This document shows positions 22,732-35,422 of a DNA stretch of 64,000 nt, in pieces (within the stretch, counting starts at the first letter, position 1; each line of letters opens with the position of its first letter). The notes under the pieces are model-generated. The model was given only the letters and a program-made list of their open reading frames with translations, was not told where the DNA came from and made no database searches. The stretch is from Lethocerus indicus (lineage: Eukaryota > Arthropoda > Insecta > Hemiptera > Belostomatidae), in contig JACDQD010000003.1 in NCBI GenBank assembly GCA_019843655.1, positions 34,460,224 through 34,524,223 on the forward strand, read 5' to 3'. Both the position numbers and the translations under genes were made by a program.

Positions 22732-23774
22732 CTGTAAATAGACATATGTAATTTATTTAAACAGTTGTTTTTATTTATATGGTTGATATTATAGATTAGT
22801 TATAGATTATAATGTAAAATTTTCCCTTTATAATGCGCAGATTATTTTCAGATACGTAACAGTTCCTGACTTGCATTCACCTGTATGCAGTAAATAAGAA
22901 AATCCCTACATACAAGATATTTAAATATGGCCAAATTCAAATAAGACGGGAAGAAAATCACAACAAGCGTTGAACCATTAGCACCATCCACCAGTGGTGT
23001 ATATATATTCATATCCACAATATTTTGGAGTATTGAAAGGCAAAACTTTATTATTCAAAATAATACCGAAGAGTTGATCACGATTTTGTAGTGTTTCTTG
23101 TTTCAACTGGAAAATAAAACTTTTTTGGGCAAAGTTGTTTTTCTATTTACAATTAAATATTACGGTATTGTTTTCTATACTTCTTGGGGAAGGTTATGCT
23201 ATACCTATACCGACACAATTCGCCAATGGCCAAAAACGGGTATTCCACGATTTGTTAAGCTTCAAATATACTCACCCGATTTGTGTGTTTTTTTCAGAGA
23301 ACAATCTGGATAATACCGGACTCTGCTATCCTGCTTCTTTCGCCAACCTCCACATCCTCCTCCTGTCCGAGATACGGCATCTGACCTGCGACATTAGAGT
23401 CGATTAATGTTAAAATTATTAACGATTTAAGTCAAACAAAATACAACTTCAAATTTCCTACATTTTATACGCAATGTCAGATGTGAATCTGTAGCTACAT
23501 CTTCACACACACACAGCGACAGCACAGGGTCAACCCGTGCCAACTGATATTCTTCCCGCGTCACACATTTTTACTGGATGACACCCGGTGACAATTCAAG
23601 TTTCGGTGGTCTCGGAAACCTTTGTTCAGTGTAACAGTTATTTATTGCGCCGGGAGCAAACAACGGGTTTTATTTCATCTGTTGGTCGATTATCAAATAT
23701 TACATTTAAAAACGGGGAACAATTCCAGTTTAGTATCCTGGGGGTAGTTTTATTCGAATATCGTTATATAATTT
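22732..23774. other. Region upstream of the exon-repeat gene, with a weak 5' exon candidate
   Basis: Mostly unrecognised AT-rich sequence. On the minus strand, 23380-23303 reads from an ATG (MPYLGQEEDVEVGERSR...) in phase 0 up to a poor GTTCTC donor that would join in frame to the exon at 22731. The acidic composition fits, but the donor is weak and there is no independent support. Confidence 0.25.
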
Positions 23775-24745
23775 TCATAACCTGTTTGCCAGGAGTATGT
23801 CGGTTATCATACTGTACATGAGAATAGACAAAGCGAATGAATACACATAATCCGGATAAATAATCGTGTGAGAATAGGATATAAAAAGTACCTCGTGTCT
23901 AAGTGAGAACATGACATGGACACACTTATTGAGGTTTATTTTTATTCTCCATCTTTTTAACCGTGTCTGGATCGGGTTCAAGTGATTCTGTAGGTTGTAG
24001 GAAGCGGTACTAGGTGATGCTAGAGATCCCTCCACTAGGATGTTATATACAGAGTATAGGATCAGACCAAGAATACTCCCCCCCGGGGGACTCCGGCTCC
24101 GATCAGGAAGTAGGATGACAATTCGGAGCCCTGGCTAACTTGGCAATAACGATAGGAAAGATAGGACTTTAGGATGAGGTAATACGTCGCGAAGGTAAAT
24201 AATATTTCAATTTCCAGAGTAGTCCTTCACGCCACACCCGGTCGTCGAAGGCTTGTGCCTCGTCCAGTACTGCTTGTTTCAGAAGCGATCTGGACGGTGT
24301 CTACAACGCGATGACATTGTTGGACGGTCGAATGTCGGGCTCTGAATCCAAACTGGTGGTCAGGGAGAATGTCAGGGGAGTTCGGGACGGGGTGAATACG
24401 AAGGAGAAGGAGTTTCTCTAAAGATTTCCCTAGGACCGGGAGCAGGCTTAGAGGATGACGCTACGTGTACCGGTCTAAATGGTTTACGTACCGTCTTGAT
24501 GATTGAATATTTCCGTAGTGCCGGGAAGTATGCGGTTCTCGAGACAGAATTATAAATGTGCCTTAAGTGTTGTGAGGCTCTGTCAGCTAGTTGTATTTAG
24601 GTAGTTTAGTATTTCATAGTAGTTATTAGATCATAACCGGGTGCTCTTTGTGCACTCTTTGCCACATTTTACGCACCTGAACCGGCTGTTGCAGTATTTC
24701 TCCGTGTGCCCGTACTGTCGGCAGCGGTGGCACTGGACAATAATG
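23775..24745 (-). mobile_element. Degraded jockey-type LINE (gag knuckle plus reverse transcriptase pieces)
   Basis: Reading the minus strand 5' to 3': a CCHC zinc knuckle (CHRCRQYGHTEKYC, near 24740-24690) with a second CVKCGKEC; then an RT palm piece with HQFGFRARHSTV (near 24340); then a GVPRG...LYSVYN piece (near 24060-24110); then thumb-like LKRWRIKINLNKCVHVMFSL (about 23930). The order matches ORF1 followed by ORF2 of a jockey-clade LINE. There are several frameshifts, no endonuclease, and the catalytic YADD region appears deleted, so it is dead. Confidence 0.7.
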
Positions 24746-26227
24746 CTTTTTTATGCGGTTCTTCCGTAGTTATTTTGGTAGTTTGTAATTTAAATATTTC
24801 AGTATTGTTTTCGCTCGGTTACAGACCTAGGAAGGTATAGCGAGAGTGGTTTTTTTTGTTCTGTTGTCTATAATATCGGATATGTTCCTTATTTTGAAGC
24901 CGTGTTCTTCGAAATTCTCTATTATCATAAGTTTTGGTGTTGAGGAATGTAAGCTTCTTACTACTAGCTGAAAAGGCTTCTCATCCTTCGGTGGTCGATA
25001 TGTGTAAAAAGGATTCCTTCTGTTATTTTAAAGCCTTAATAGCCTTAAGGGTCTGTATGGATGTTGAAAACGGACTGGAATTGCATGAAAATAACGATAG
25101 TAACTGAGAACAATAGGAACGCTTCCACTTTGTGTGCAGGCCAAGACCGGACTCCCAAACAACTTATAACGGAATAAAAGCGCGATCGGACTCACCTTAT
25201 CGAGGCGCGGACTGCGAAAAAATATCTCCGATTGAGAAGTGAAAAAACGACGGGCAAAATTAAAAGGCGCCCAATAACTGAGAGAGAATGCAGCAGAGTC
25301 AGTTTCAAACCGGCCAACGGTCACCGACAACCGCCCGAACAGCTGTATCGAATCGCGCCACAGCCTGCTGGATTATGAACACGAGGTAAAAAACATCTTT
25401 TAAATTTCGCAAATATAATAGATACAAATATTTAACGATGATCTATTCCGAAAATCGGAATTTTATTTATTTTTTTTTTTTTTAATCTTTCCATTCGATG
25501 TTTATAACATCGTATATACGTCGGGCTCACACCCAAAATATACGGCATTACTAGAATGAGTACAACATTAATTTTCTCCCCATACGGCATTTTCTCCATT
25601 TTTTTAAGTATTCATTTTCAAATTTTTATTTTTACAATCGTTTCCAATTTCTCAATACGTCAGTACAGTAATTTGGCGGACGCGGCCGTTCGTTTACGAA
25701 AGCGCCGCAGTTTAGGTTATCGCTCCACCGAGTTTTGCCGGCTTATTAGAAGTTTATTTCTAAGTTCTAAGAAGTTATTTCTAACCGAAAATAGAAAAAA
25801 ATAGTGTTTTAATTCAGTTTCGTGTAAAAAAACAGTTCGTTCGGCCCGTAATCCGTATCAACCCCGCTCCGTACCAGTCCCATCACCACCACGGAGAGGA
25901 GAATTCAAATATATATAAAAGTATGTTATCTTAATTACATTTTTTATGTATGTTATTTATCCTAACGTAACCAGACCTGGATGCGTAAAATGGTCCGAGT
26001 CCTCCACTAAAGGAATACATTTTTCGGAATGCAAATAAATGATGATTGTTGTGCACAATGATTGGAGATCATGTAGCTCTATATTGTTTTATTCAGTAAT
26101 AATAATAATAATAATAATAATAATATAGCTATATTTTGAAAAAATTACATATTTTGCTTTACAGTATATTTTTAAAACAGATTAAAGTTTCTGGGTACTG
26201 GTTATTAAAAGCCATCCAATGTATGTA

Positions 26228-26310
<83 letters not shown>

Positions 26311-27469
26311 ATGGAATTAAAAGTTTTAAAAATGATATACTAAATTATTATAAATTGATATGTAGAGATAAAAAACTTACATTATCCTACTAAGAGCCCT
26401 GTAATATATTTGTTAAACATCGACGGTATAGAAAATTTTATTCGAAATGAGATTCAAATACACGTAATAACAATAGACTGAAAGTTAAATATCGGTAGGA
26501 ATATTGTCTTTTTTTATTTTTATTTTTAAATCAGAATAAACAACGAATAAAGTGTGCCTGTACATATTTATTGTCTGTGTTCATAACGAGGGCTCGAACC
26601 ATAAATGGTTATACAAGCTGAGCCGCAATTCAGAAGTTTACTGGCTCTATTTAAAATTTATAATAAAATTAAATTATTTAATCCCGATATCGAATAGAGT
26701 ACACGCTCACGAACAAAGGATAAGGCAATTTTATTTGCGTTGGCAACAAACTTGCGAAGATAGCTTGAACAGTGCTATAGAATCGACTGTTATTCGACAA
26801 CAAACTATTTTATTACATTAGTTTATCAATTTGTTTTTAACACCGGGATTTACAATAGGCTATTTTCGGAGTCAGATTGTTTATAATTACTGAAGGATGG
26901 TGCAAAATTTTAGACACAAGTAACTAATTGGTTTCCCCCAATTTTTCGTGCCTCATTTGGGATGTGAGAAATTATTATTATCTCTCAAAAGATTCTGGAC
27001 CGTGATTCCCACTTAATAATTGCGCGTGAATTTATATTTCTTATAATAAAAGTTTGATGGGTTCATAGAAGTGGATTTTATAATTTTAAAACTGCAAATT
27101 CAAAAAAAATGTATCATACTTTTAACTACTTTTTAATTTCTTGTTTGCTTTAGAATTATTAATAATACATTGATTATTGTAAAGGTTGATTCAACGTAAA
27201 CACTTCTTATTATATACCAAAAGTTTTCGAAGAAATTCGAATTTTCGACGGTTGATGAAGGAAAAATATCAGGATATCAGGATTTTGTAATAGGAGAACA
27301 TGTGGAGCGCTCTGAAGGCCAATTTGGAACTAATACCTACTTTATAAGCCCCCTACGAAATATATTTTTTTTCGAAACGATATCTAATTAGAAGAAGCTA
27401 GCTGTATATTAAGCTCTAATAAAAAGCTATTAGAGAAAGAACTACACGGGTCGGTAGCGAAACCGTTCT
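24746..27469. other. Intergenic region, no confident gene
   Basis: AT-rich sequence with an ATA run (26096-26125) and a long (AT)n tract (about 26230-26313). A minus-strand open stretch at 25330-25196 ends at a strong donor (ATAAG|GTGAGT at 25196/25195) and could be a 5' exon of a minus-strand gene, but nothing supports a product. A plus-strand frame at 26552-26821 has no recognisable motif. Confidence 0.4.
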
Positions 27470-28366
27470 CGTCCCAATGGGCACAAAATTGCTGTTTTTT
27501 AAGCTCAAAAATGGAGTTTTTAGACGAAAAATCGGCACAAAAATGCTGTTTTAGGCTCAAAAATGGGGTTTTTAGATGCGAAATCGGCAAAAAATTCCGT
27601 TTTTAGGCCCAAAATCGGCTCAAAATTGCGGGTTTTACGCGAAAATCGGCCAGAAATGCGGTTTTTAGGACCAAAATGGGGCCAAAAATGTGGTTTTTAG
27701 GCGCAAAAATTGGCCAATAATGAGGTTTTTTGGGGAAAAATCGGCTCAAAAATGCGTTATTGGGCGCACAAATTCGGTTTTAGGCGCAAAATCGGCTGAA
27801 AAACGCAAAATCGGTCCAAAAATGGGGTTTTTAGGCCAAAAAAAAGGGATATTTAAGGGCAAAAATGCAGTTTTTAGGCCCAAAAATGGGGTTTTTAGAA
27901 CCAAAATCGGCCCGAAAATGCGATTTTTAGGCGTAAAATGGGGTTTTTAGACGACAAATCAGCCAGAAAATGCTATTTTTAGGCCATAAAATGCGGTTTT
28001 TAGGCGCAAAATCGGGCGAAAAATACGATTTTTAGGGGAAAAATCGGCACAAAAATGCGTTATTAGGCCAACAAAATTCGCTTTTTGGACGCAAAATCGG
28101 TCCAAAAATGCGGTTTTTAGGAAATGAGAATTTTAGGCCCAAAAAGGAGATTTTTAGGCCCAAAAATGAGGTTTTTACGCCCAAAATCGCACCAAAGATT
28201 CGGATTTTAGGCTAAAAAATGCGGTTTTTTGGCCGAAAAATGGGGTTTTTAGACGGCAAATCAGCCGGAAAATGCTGTTACAGGGTCAAAAATGCGGATT
28301 TCAAGCACAAAATCAGCCAAAAAATGCGGTGGTTAGGCCCAAAAATGCGTGCTTTAGGCACAAAAT
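27470..28366. repeat. Left arm of the composite satellite (TTTTTAGGC / GCAAAATCGGCC minisatellite)
   Basis: Degenerate units of about 28-35 bp with the pattern AAAATGCGGTTTTTAGGCGC followed by AAAATCGGCCC. This is the reverse complement of the units in 31560-33885. Open frames here on either strand are repeat artefacts with the recurring FGPK/FLGLK pattern. Confidence 0.9.
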
Positions 28367-31300
28367 CGCCCCTGAAACGGCGGGTTGAAAATCGAAAATA
28401 AAGGTTTTTCGAAAATTTTCGCAGATCGATCCCATATTCCACCCACAAGTGTACCACAGTAAGTTACACTTGCCCCTGAAACGGCGGGTTGAAAATCGAA
28501 AATTTAGGTTTTTCGAAAATTTTCGCAGATCGATCCCATATTCCACCCACAAGTGTACCAAAGTGAGTTACACTTGCCCCTGAAACGGCGGGTTGAAAAT
28601 CGAAAATTTAGGTTTTTCGAAAATTTTCGCAGATCGATCCCATATTCCACCCACAAGTGTACCAAAGTGAGTTACACTTGCCCTGAAACGGCGGGTTGAA
28701 AATCGAAAATTTAGGTTTTCGAAAATTTTCGCAGATCGATCCCATATTCCACCCACAAGTGTACCAAAGTGAGTTACACTTGCCCCTGAAACGGCGGGTT
28801 GAAAATCGAAAATTTAGGTTTTTCGAAAATTTTCGCAGATCGATCCCATATTCCACCCACAAGTGTACCAAAGTGAGTTACACTTGCCCCTGAAACGGCG
28901 GGTTGAAAATCGAAAATTTAGGTTTTCGAAAATTTTCGCAGATCGATCCCATATTCCACCCACAAGTGTACCAAAGTGAGTTACACTTGCCCTGAAACGG
29001 CGGGTTGAAAATCGAAAATTTAGGTTTTCGAAAATTTTCGCAGATCGATCCCATATTCCACCCACAAGTGTACCAAAGTGAGTTACACTTGCCCTGAAAC
29101 GGCGGGTTGAAAATCGAAAATTTAGGTTTTCGAAAATTTTCGCAGATCGATCCCATATTCCACCCACAAGTGTACCAAAGTGAGTTACACTTGCCCTGAA
29201 ACGGCGGGTTGAAAATCGAAAATTTAGGTTTTCGAAAATTTTCGCAGATCGATCCCATATTCCACCCACAAGTGTACCAAAGTGAGTTACACTTGCCCCT
29301 GAAACGGCGGGTTGAAAATCGAAAATTTAGGTTTTTCGAAAATTTTCGCAGATCGATCCCATATTCCACCCACAAGTGTACCAAAGTGAGTTACACTTGC
29401 CCCTGAAACGGCGGGTTGAAAATCGAAAATTTAGGTTTTCGAAAATTTTCGCAGATCGATCCCATATTCCACCCACAAGTGTACCAAAGTGAGTTACACT
29501 TGCCCCTGAAACGGCGGGTTGAAAATCGAAAATTTAGGTTTTTCGAAAATTTTCGCAGATCGATCCCATATTCCACCCACAAGTGTACCAAAGTGAGTTA
29601 CACTTGCCCCTGAAACGGCGGGTTGAAAATCGAAAATTTAGGTTTTTAGAAAATTTTCGCAGATCGATCCCATATTCCACCCACAAGTGTACCAAAGTGA
29701 GTTACACTTGCCCCTGAAACGGCGGGTTGAAAATCGAAAATTTAGGTTTTTAGAAAATTTTCGCAGATCGATCCCATATTCCACCCACAAGTGTACCAAA
29801 GTGAGTTACACTTGCCCCTGAAACGGCGGGTTGAAAATCGAAAATTTAGGTTTTTCGAAAATTTTCGCAGATCGATCCCATATTCCACCCACAAGTGTAC
29901 CAAAGTGAGTTACACTTGCCCCTGAAACGGCGGGTTGAAAATCGAAAATTTAGGTTTTTCGAAAATTTTCGCAGATCGATCCCATATTCCACCCACAAGT
30001 GTACCAAAGTGAGTTACACTTGCCCCTGAAACGGCGGGTTGAAAATCGAAAATTTAGGTTTTTCGAAAATTTTCGCAGATCGATCCTATATTCCACCCAC
30101 AAGTGTACCAAAGTGAGTTACACTTGCCCCTGAAACGGCGGGTTGAAAATCGAAAATTTAGGTTTTTCGAAAATTTTCGCAGATCGATCCCATATTCCAC
30201 CCACAAGTGTACCAAAGTGAGTTACACTTGCCCCTGAAACGGCGGGTTGAAAATCGAAAATTTAGGTTTTTCGAAAATTTTCGCAGATCGATCCCATATT
30301 CCACCCACAAGTGTACCAAAGTGAGTTACACTTGCCCCTGAAACGGCGGGTTGAAAATCGAAAATTAAGGTTTTTCGAAAATTTTCGCAGATCGATCCCA
30401 TATTCCACCCACAAGTGTACCAAAGTGAGTTACACTTGCCCCTGAAACGGCGGGTTGAAAATCGAAAATTTAGGTTTTTCGAAAATTTTCGCAGATCGAT
30501 CCCATATTCCACCCACAAGTGTACCAAAGTGAGTTACACTTGCCCTGAAACGGCGGGTTGAAAATCGAAAATTTAGGTTTTCGAAAATTTTCGCAGATCG
30601 ATCCCATATTCCACCCACAAGTGTACCAATGTGGAGTTACACTGGGCCCTGAAACGGCGGGTTGAAAATCGGCCATTAAGGTTTTCGGAAAATTTTCGCA
30701 GATCGATCCCATATTCCACCCACAAGTGTACCAAAGTGAGTTACACTTGCCCCTGAAACGGCGGGTTGAAAATCGAAAATTTAGGTTTTTCGAAAATTTT
30801 CGCAGATCGATCCCATATTCCACCCACAAGTGTACCAAAGTGAGTTACACTTGCCCCTGAAACGGCGGGTTGAAAATCGAAAATTAAGGTTTTTCGAAAA
30901 TTTTCGCAGATCGATCCCATATTCCACCCACAAGTGTACCAAAGTGAGTTACACTTGCCCCTGAAACGGCGGGTTGAAAATCGAAAATTTAGGTTTTTCG
31001 AAAATTTTCGCAGATCGATCCCATATTCCACCCACAAGTGTACCAAAGTGAGTTACACTTGCCCCTGAAACGGCGGGTTGAAAATCGAAAATTTAGGTTT
31101 TCGAAAATTTTCGCAGATCGATCCATATTCCACCCACAAGTGTACCAAAGGAGTTGGTTGCCCCTTCTTGAAATGGCGGGTTGAAAATCGAAAATTTAGG
31201 TTTTCGAAAATTTTCGCAGATCGATCCCATATTCCACCCACAAGTGTACCAAAGTGAGTTACACTTGCCCCTGAAACGGCGGGTTGAAAATCGAAAATTT

Positions 31301-31559
31301 AGGTTTTTCGAAAATTTTCGCAGATCGATCCCATATTCCACCCACAAGTGTACCAATGTGAGTTACACTTGCCCCTAAAAGGGCGGGTTGAAAATCGAAA
31401 ATTAGGTTTTTCGAAAATTTTCGCAGATCGATCCCATATTCCACCCACAAGTGTACCAATGTGAGTTACACTTGCCCTGAAACGGGTTGAAAATCGTTTT
31501 CGAAAATTTTCGCAGATCGATCCCATATTAGTGTACCCACTTTGGAAAATTTTTGCGTT
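28367..31559. repeat. 104-bp tandem satellite, about 30 copies
   Basis: Units of 102-104 bp (CCCTGAAACGGCGGGTTG; CGAAAATTTTCGCAGATCG; CCATATTCCACCCACAAG) repeat head to tail with few differences. Variants such as GCCCTG for GCCCCTG and GGTTTTCG for GGTTTTTCG occur in runs, as expected from local amplification. The last three units (after about 31130) are progressively damaged. All six frames are unusually open, giving long false ORFs (FRFSTRRFR and similar). A perfect 8-bp inverted repeat, CAAGTGTA...TACACTTG, spans each unit junction. Confidence 0.95.
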
Positions 31560-33885
31560 TTTCGAAAATTTTTCGCTTTTATTTTGATTTTTTTTGCGCC
31601 TAAAACCGCATTTTTGATTTTTTTTTGGGCCTAAAAACCGCATTTTAGGTCCAATTTTGGGCGTAAAAACCGCATTTTAGGTCCAATTTTGCGCCTAAAA
31701 ACCGCATTTTTGCCTAAAACCGCTTTTTTGGTCCTAAAAACCGCATTTTTTGCTTGATTTTTCGGCTAAAAACCGCATTTTTGGGCCGATATTGTCCCTA
31801 AATCCGCATTTTTGGTCCTAAAAACCGCATTTTTGAGCCAATTTTGCGCTTAAAAACCGTATTTTTGGGCCTAAAAACCGTATTTTTGGGCCTAAAAACC
31901 GCATTTTTGAGCCGATTTTGCGCTTAAAAACCGTATTTTTGGGCCTAAAACCGCATTTTGCCTGATTTTGGCCTAAAACCGCATTTTGAGCTAAAACCGC
32001 TTTTTGCCTAAAACCGCATTTTTTTTTTTTCAAAAACGCATTTTTGCCTGATTTTGCGCCTAAAATGAATTTTTGCCTGATTTTGGGCCTAAAACCGCAT
32101 TTTTTGCCATTTTGTGCTAAAACCGCATTTTTGCCTGATTTTGCGCCTAAAACCGCATTTTTGGACCGATTTTTGCCTAAAACCGCATTTTTGGGCCTAA
32201 AAACAGCTTTTTTGGTCCTAAAAACCGCATTTTTTGCTTGATTTTTCGGCTAAAAACCGCATTTTTGGGCCGATATTGTCCCTAAATCCGCATTTTTGGT
32301 CCTAAAAACCGCATTTTTGAGCCGATTTTGCGCTTAAAAACCGTATTTTTGGGCCTAAAAACCGTATTTTTGGGCCTAAAAACCGCATTTTTGAGCCGAT
32401 TTTGCGCTTAAAAACCGTATTTTTGGGCCTAAAAACCGCTTTTTTGCCTGATTTTGCGCCTAAAAACCGCATTTTTGGGCCTAAAAACAGCTTTTTTGGT
32501 CCTAAAAACCGCATTTTTTGCTTGATTTTTCGGCTAAAAACCGCATTTTTGGGCCGATATTGTCCCTAAATCCGCATTTTTGGTCCTAAAAACCGCATTT
32601 TTGAGCCGATTTTGCGCTTAAAAACCGTATTTTTGGGCCTAAAAACCGTATTTTTGGGCCTAAAAACCGCATTTTTGAGCCGATTTTGCGCTTAAAAACC
32701 GTATTTTTGGGCCTAAAAACCGCTTTTTTGCCTGATTTTGCGCCTAAAAATGAATTTTTTGCCTGATTTTGCGGCTAAAAACCGCATTTTTGAGCCTAAA
32801 AACCGCTTTTTTGAGCCTAAAAACCGCTTTTCTAACCCTAAAAACCGCATTTTTTGTTTCATTTTGCGGCCAAAAAAGCGCATTTTTTGCCTGTTTTTGC
32901 GCCTAAAAATGAATTTTTTGCCTGATTTTGGGCCTAAAAACCGTATTTTTTGCCTTATTTTGTGCTAAAAACCGCATTTTTTGCCTGATTTTGCGCCTAA
33001 AAACCCCATTTTTGGACCGATATTGTGCCTAAAATCCGCATTGTTGGGCGATTTTGCGCCAAAAATCGCATTTTTGTGCTTAAAAACAGCATTTTAGGTC
33101 CAATTTGGGCGTAAAAACCGCATTTTAGGTCAAATTTTGCGCCTAAAAATGAATTTTTTGCCTGAATTTGGGCCTAAGAGTCGCATTTTTGCCTGATTTT
33201 TCTCATAAAAACCGAGTTTTTGCCTGATTTTATGCCTGAAAACCGTATTTTTGGGCGATTTTGCGCTTAAAATCCGCCTTTTTGGGCCTAAATATTGAAT
33301 ATTTTGGCCGATCACATAAAGACCGTATTTTTGGACCGATTTTGTACCAAAAAACCGCATTTTGGGGCTTAAAGACAGCATTTTAGGTCCAATTTTGCGC
33401 CTAAAACGCATTTTTGGGTCTAAAAACCGCATTTCTGGCCCTTAGAACCGCATTTTTTGGCCGATTTCGCGCCTAAAATCATTTTTTGGCCCTAAAAATC
33501 GAATATGTTGATTTTGCGACTCTAATCTTCATTATTGTGCCTAAAGACCATATTTTTTGGCCGATCTTGTGCCAAAAAACCGCATTTTGGGACCTAAAAC
33601 CGCATTTTGGGACCTGAAACCGCATTTTAGTTTCAATTTTGCGCCTAAAAACCGCATTTTTCGACCGATTTTGCTCCAAAAAACCGTATTTTGGGGCCTA
33701 TAAACCGCATTTTTGGACCGATATTGTGCCTAAAATCCGCATTTTTGGACCTAAAAACCACACTTTTTGGCCGATTTGGCAAAAAATCCCATTTTTGCGG
33801 CTAAAAACCGCATTTTTGCGCCTAAAAACCGTAATTTTGGGGCTTAAAACCGTATTTTTGGCCTAAATACCGTATCTTTGCGGTT
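31560..33885. repeat. Right arm of the composite satellite, with higher-order repeats
   Basis: Units of about 20-35 bp of the form GGGCCGATTTTGCGCC followed by TAAAAACCGCATTTTT, in the opposite orientation to the left arm. A larger unit beginning at GGTCCTAAAAACCGCATTTT and including GGGCCGATATTGTCCCTAAA starts near 31730, 32213 and 32499, so a higher-order repeat of about 286 bp (one copy longer) is embedded. The array decays towards 33885. Confidence 0.9.
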
Positions 33886-35422
33886 ATTGACAGATCAATT
33901 ACAATTCTTAATAGAATATATATTAGCATTGATAATTATCAAGCACACAATTCAGATTAGCTACACAACTGATTTAACAAATTGAAGAACCTCTTTCGGT
34001 TACTGGGATGCTAAACCTGTAATGAGCAGAAATTAAAAAGTATGATAAACATAAGCAAAGTACATAAATTAAGGAACTTTTTCAGATTTGAAGGTATGCT
34101 AAGCCCTTAACCCTCTCTGATTAGATAATATCATAATCCTGCAATGAGCAGATATTCAAAAACAGTTTCCACCCTAAATGTAAATTAAACCCAAAATGAA
34201 TACAGTTATAATAAACTCTCACACACACACACACACACACACAGAATTCTGAATCGGTAATGCGCACAAATTCACTGTGTTCGGGATTGAATAAATAAAA
34301 ACGCGACAACTGAATTATACATGTTATTATATTCAATTATCACATTTAAAAAGAAAAACACATGACATTTGTTAACAGAATTTCAATTAATGTTTCGAAT
34401 AATGAGTAATTCCGGTATTTGTTATATTCACAGTTTTATGGTCGACAACCGATTACATTAAATCTGCTTTTTAAAATTGTTTCATTCGTGTACAGGACGT
34501 TAGAATAGTAATAGAAATTAAAAAATGTAATAGGTTGCCGTTACACATTCTGAATTAGAAATTTATCGATCGGATCGTTTCTTGTTCTAACAAATAAAAT
34601 ATATTCAGCGGTTAAAGCTCTAAAGCCTAAATAATTATAAATATAAAAACAATCGTTCCGGCATTCTGCCGGCACTGCGACCGATAATAAACTACGATGT
34701 TTAGCAATTTGTTTTGTATAGATAATAGTATCGCTTATCTACAATAGTTTGTTGTATAACGGGTCGCAGTATACATTTCCAGCTTATTAATAAGTAAAAT
34801 ATCGGATAACGCATTCACTCTGAAAAACAGCAGACACACTTTTCCTAGAGCGTACGCTTATATTCGGGATCAAGGAGCTTTCCCTGATAAAAGTGCACGC
34901 CCGAGGACACCGTTCATTATAGACAAAACTATTTTACACAAAACGTCGATTAGGAATACACATATTATACGTTTGTATTTATAATATATTTATAATAGTA
35001 TAGTCGAACTGACTCGCGTCGTCGTCGGGTCAATCCTCCGGAGGCTAAATAGCGCGTCGGCCAACGGCCCAAGAGAGGGAGAGAGAGTCGGACAAAAACT
35101 AAGAGCACAGTTATTAAAGACGTTAGAGAACCGCCACCCGTTTGAAAAAATACAACCTGAATCGTCCCTCGGAAGTAAACGAAAGAGCGGCCTTCGGACA
35201 AGCCTTCGGAGGAGAGACACCGCGCTGGCAAAATGCGGCGCCGTACGCGCCGTCGGGGGGCACGTTCGGCGCCCATTTTGAAGATTCCTAAGAACTACGG
35301 GGATAAATGGACAGAAAGATAGAAAGAGAGAGTAAGAGGAGAGAAGAGAGAGTTGGGGGTGGGGAAGGAGAAATCGTGTTGTTAGTAGTTTACGTTCAAG
35401 AGGGATGACGGTGAGCCCGTCT
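33886..35422. other. 3' flank of dumpy
   Basis: Unique AT-rich sequence downstream (minus sense) of the dumpy tail exon; it probably holds the dumpy 3' UTR. A (CA)n run lies at 34217-34242. No gene or mobile element was recognised, and no unambiguous AATAAA for the minus strand was found close to the stop. Confidence 0.45.

Noticed and set aside
26552..26821. Plus-strand 89-codon frame ending RQQTILLH
   Set aside because: No family motif, splice partner or codon bias; left as unexplained intergenic sequence.
27690..33866. Many open frames of 60-170 codons on both strands with repeated FGPK or FRFSTRRFR patterns
   Set aside because: They are translations of tandem repeats whose unit lacks stop codons in several frames; the patterns shift frame with unit-length changes and show no protein family.
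27470..33885. TTAGG / CCTAA motifs suggesting an interstitial insect telomere array
   Set aside because: TTAGG occurs only once per ~30-bp unit inside TTTTTAGGC; there are no (TTAGG)n runs.
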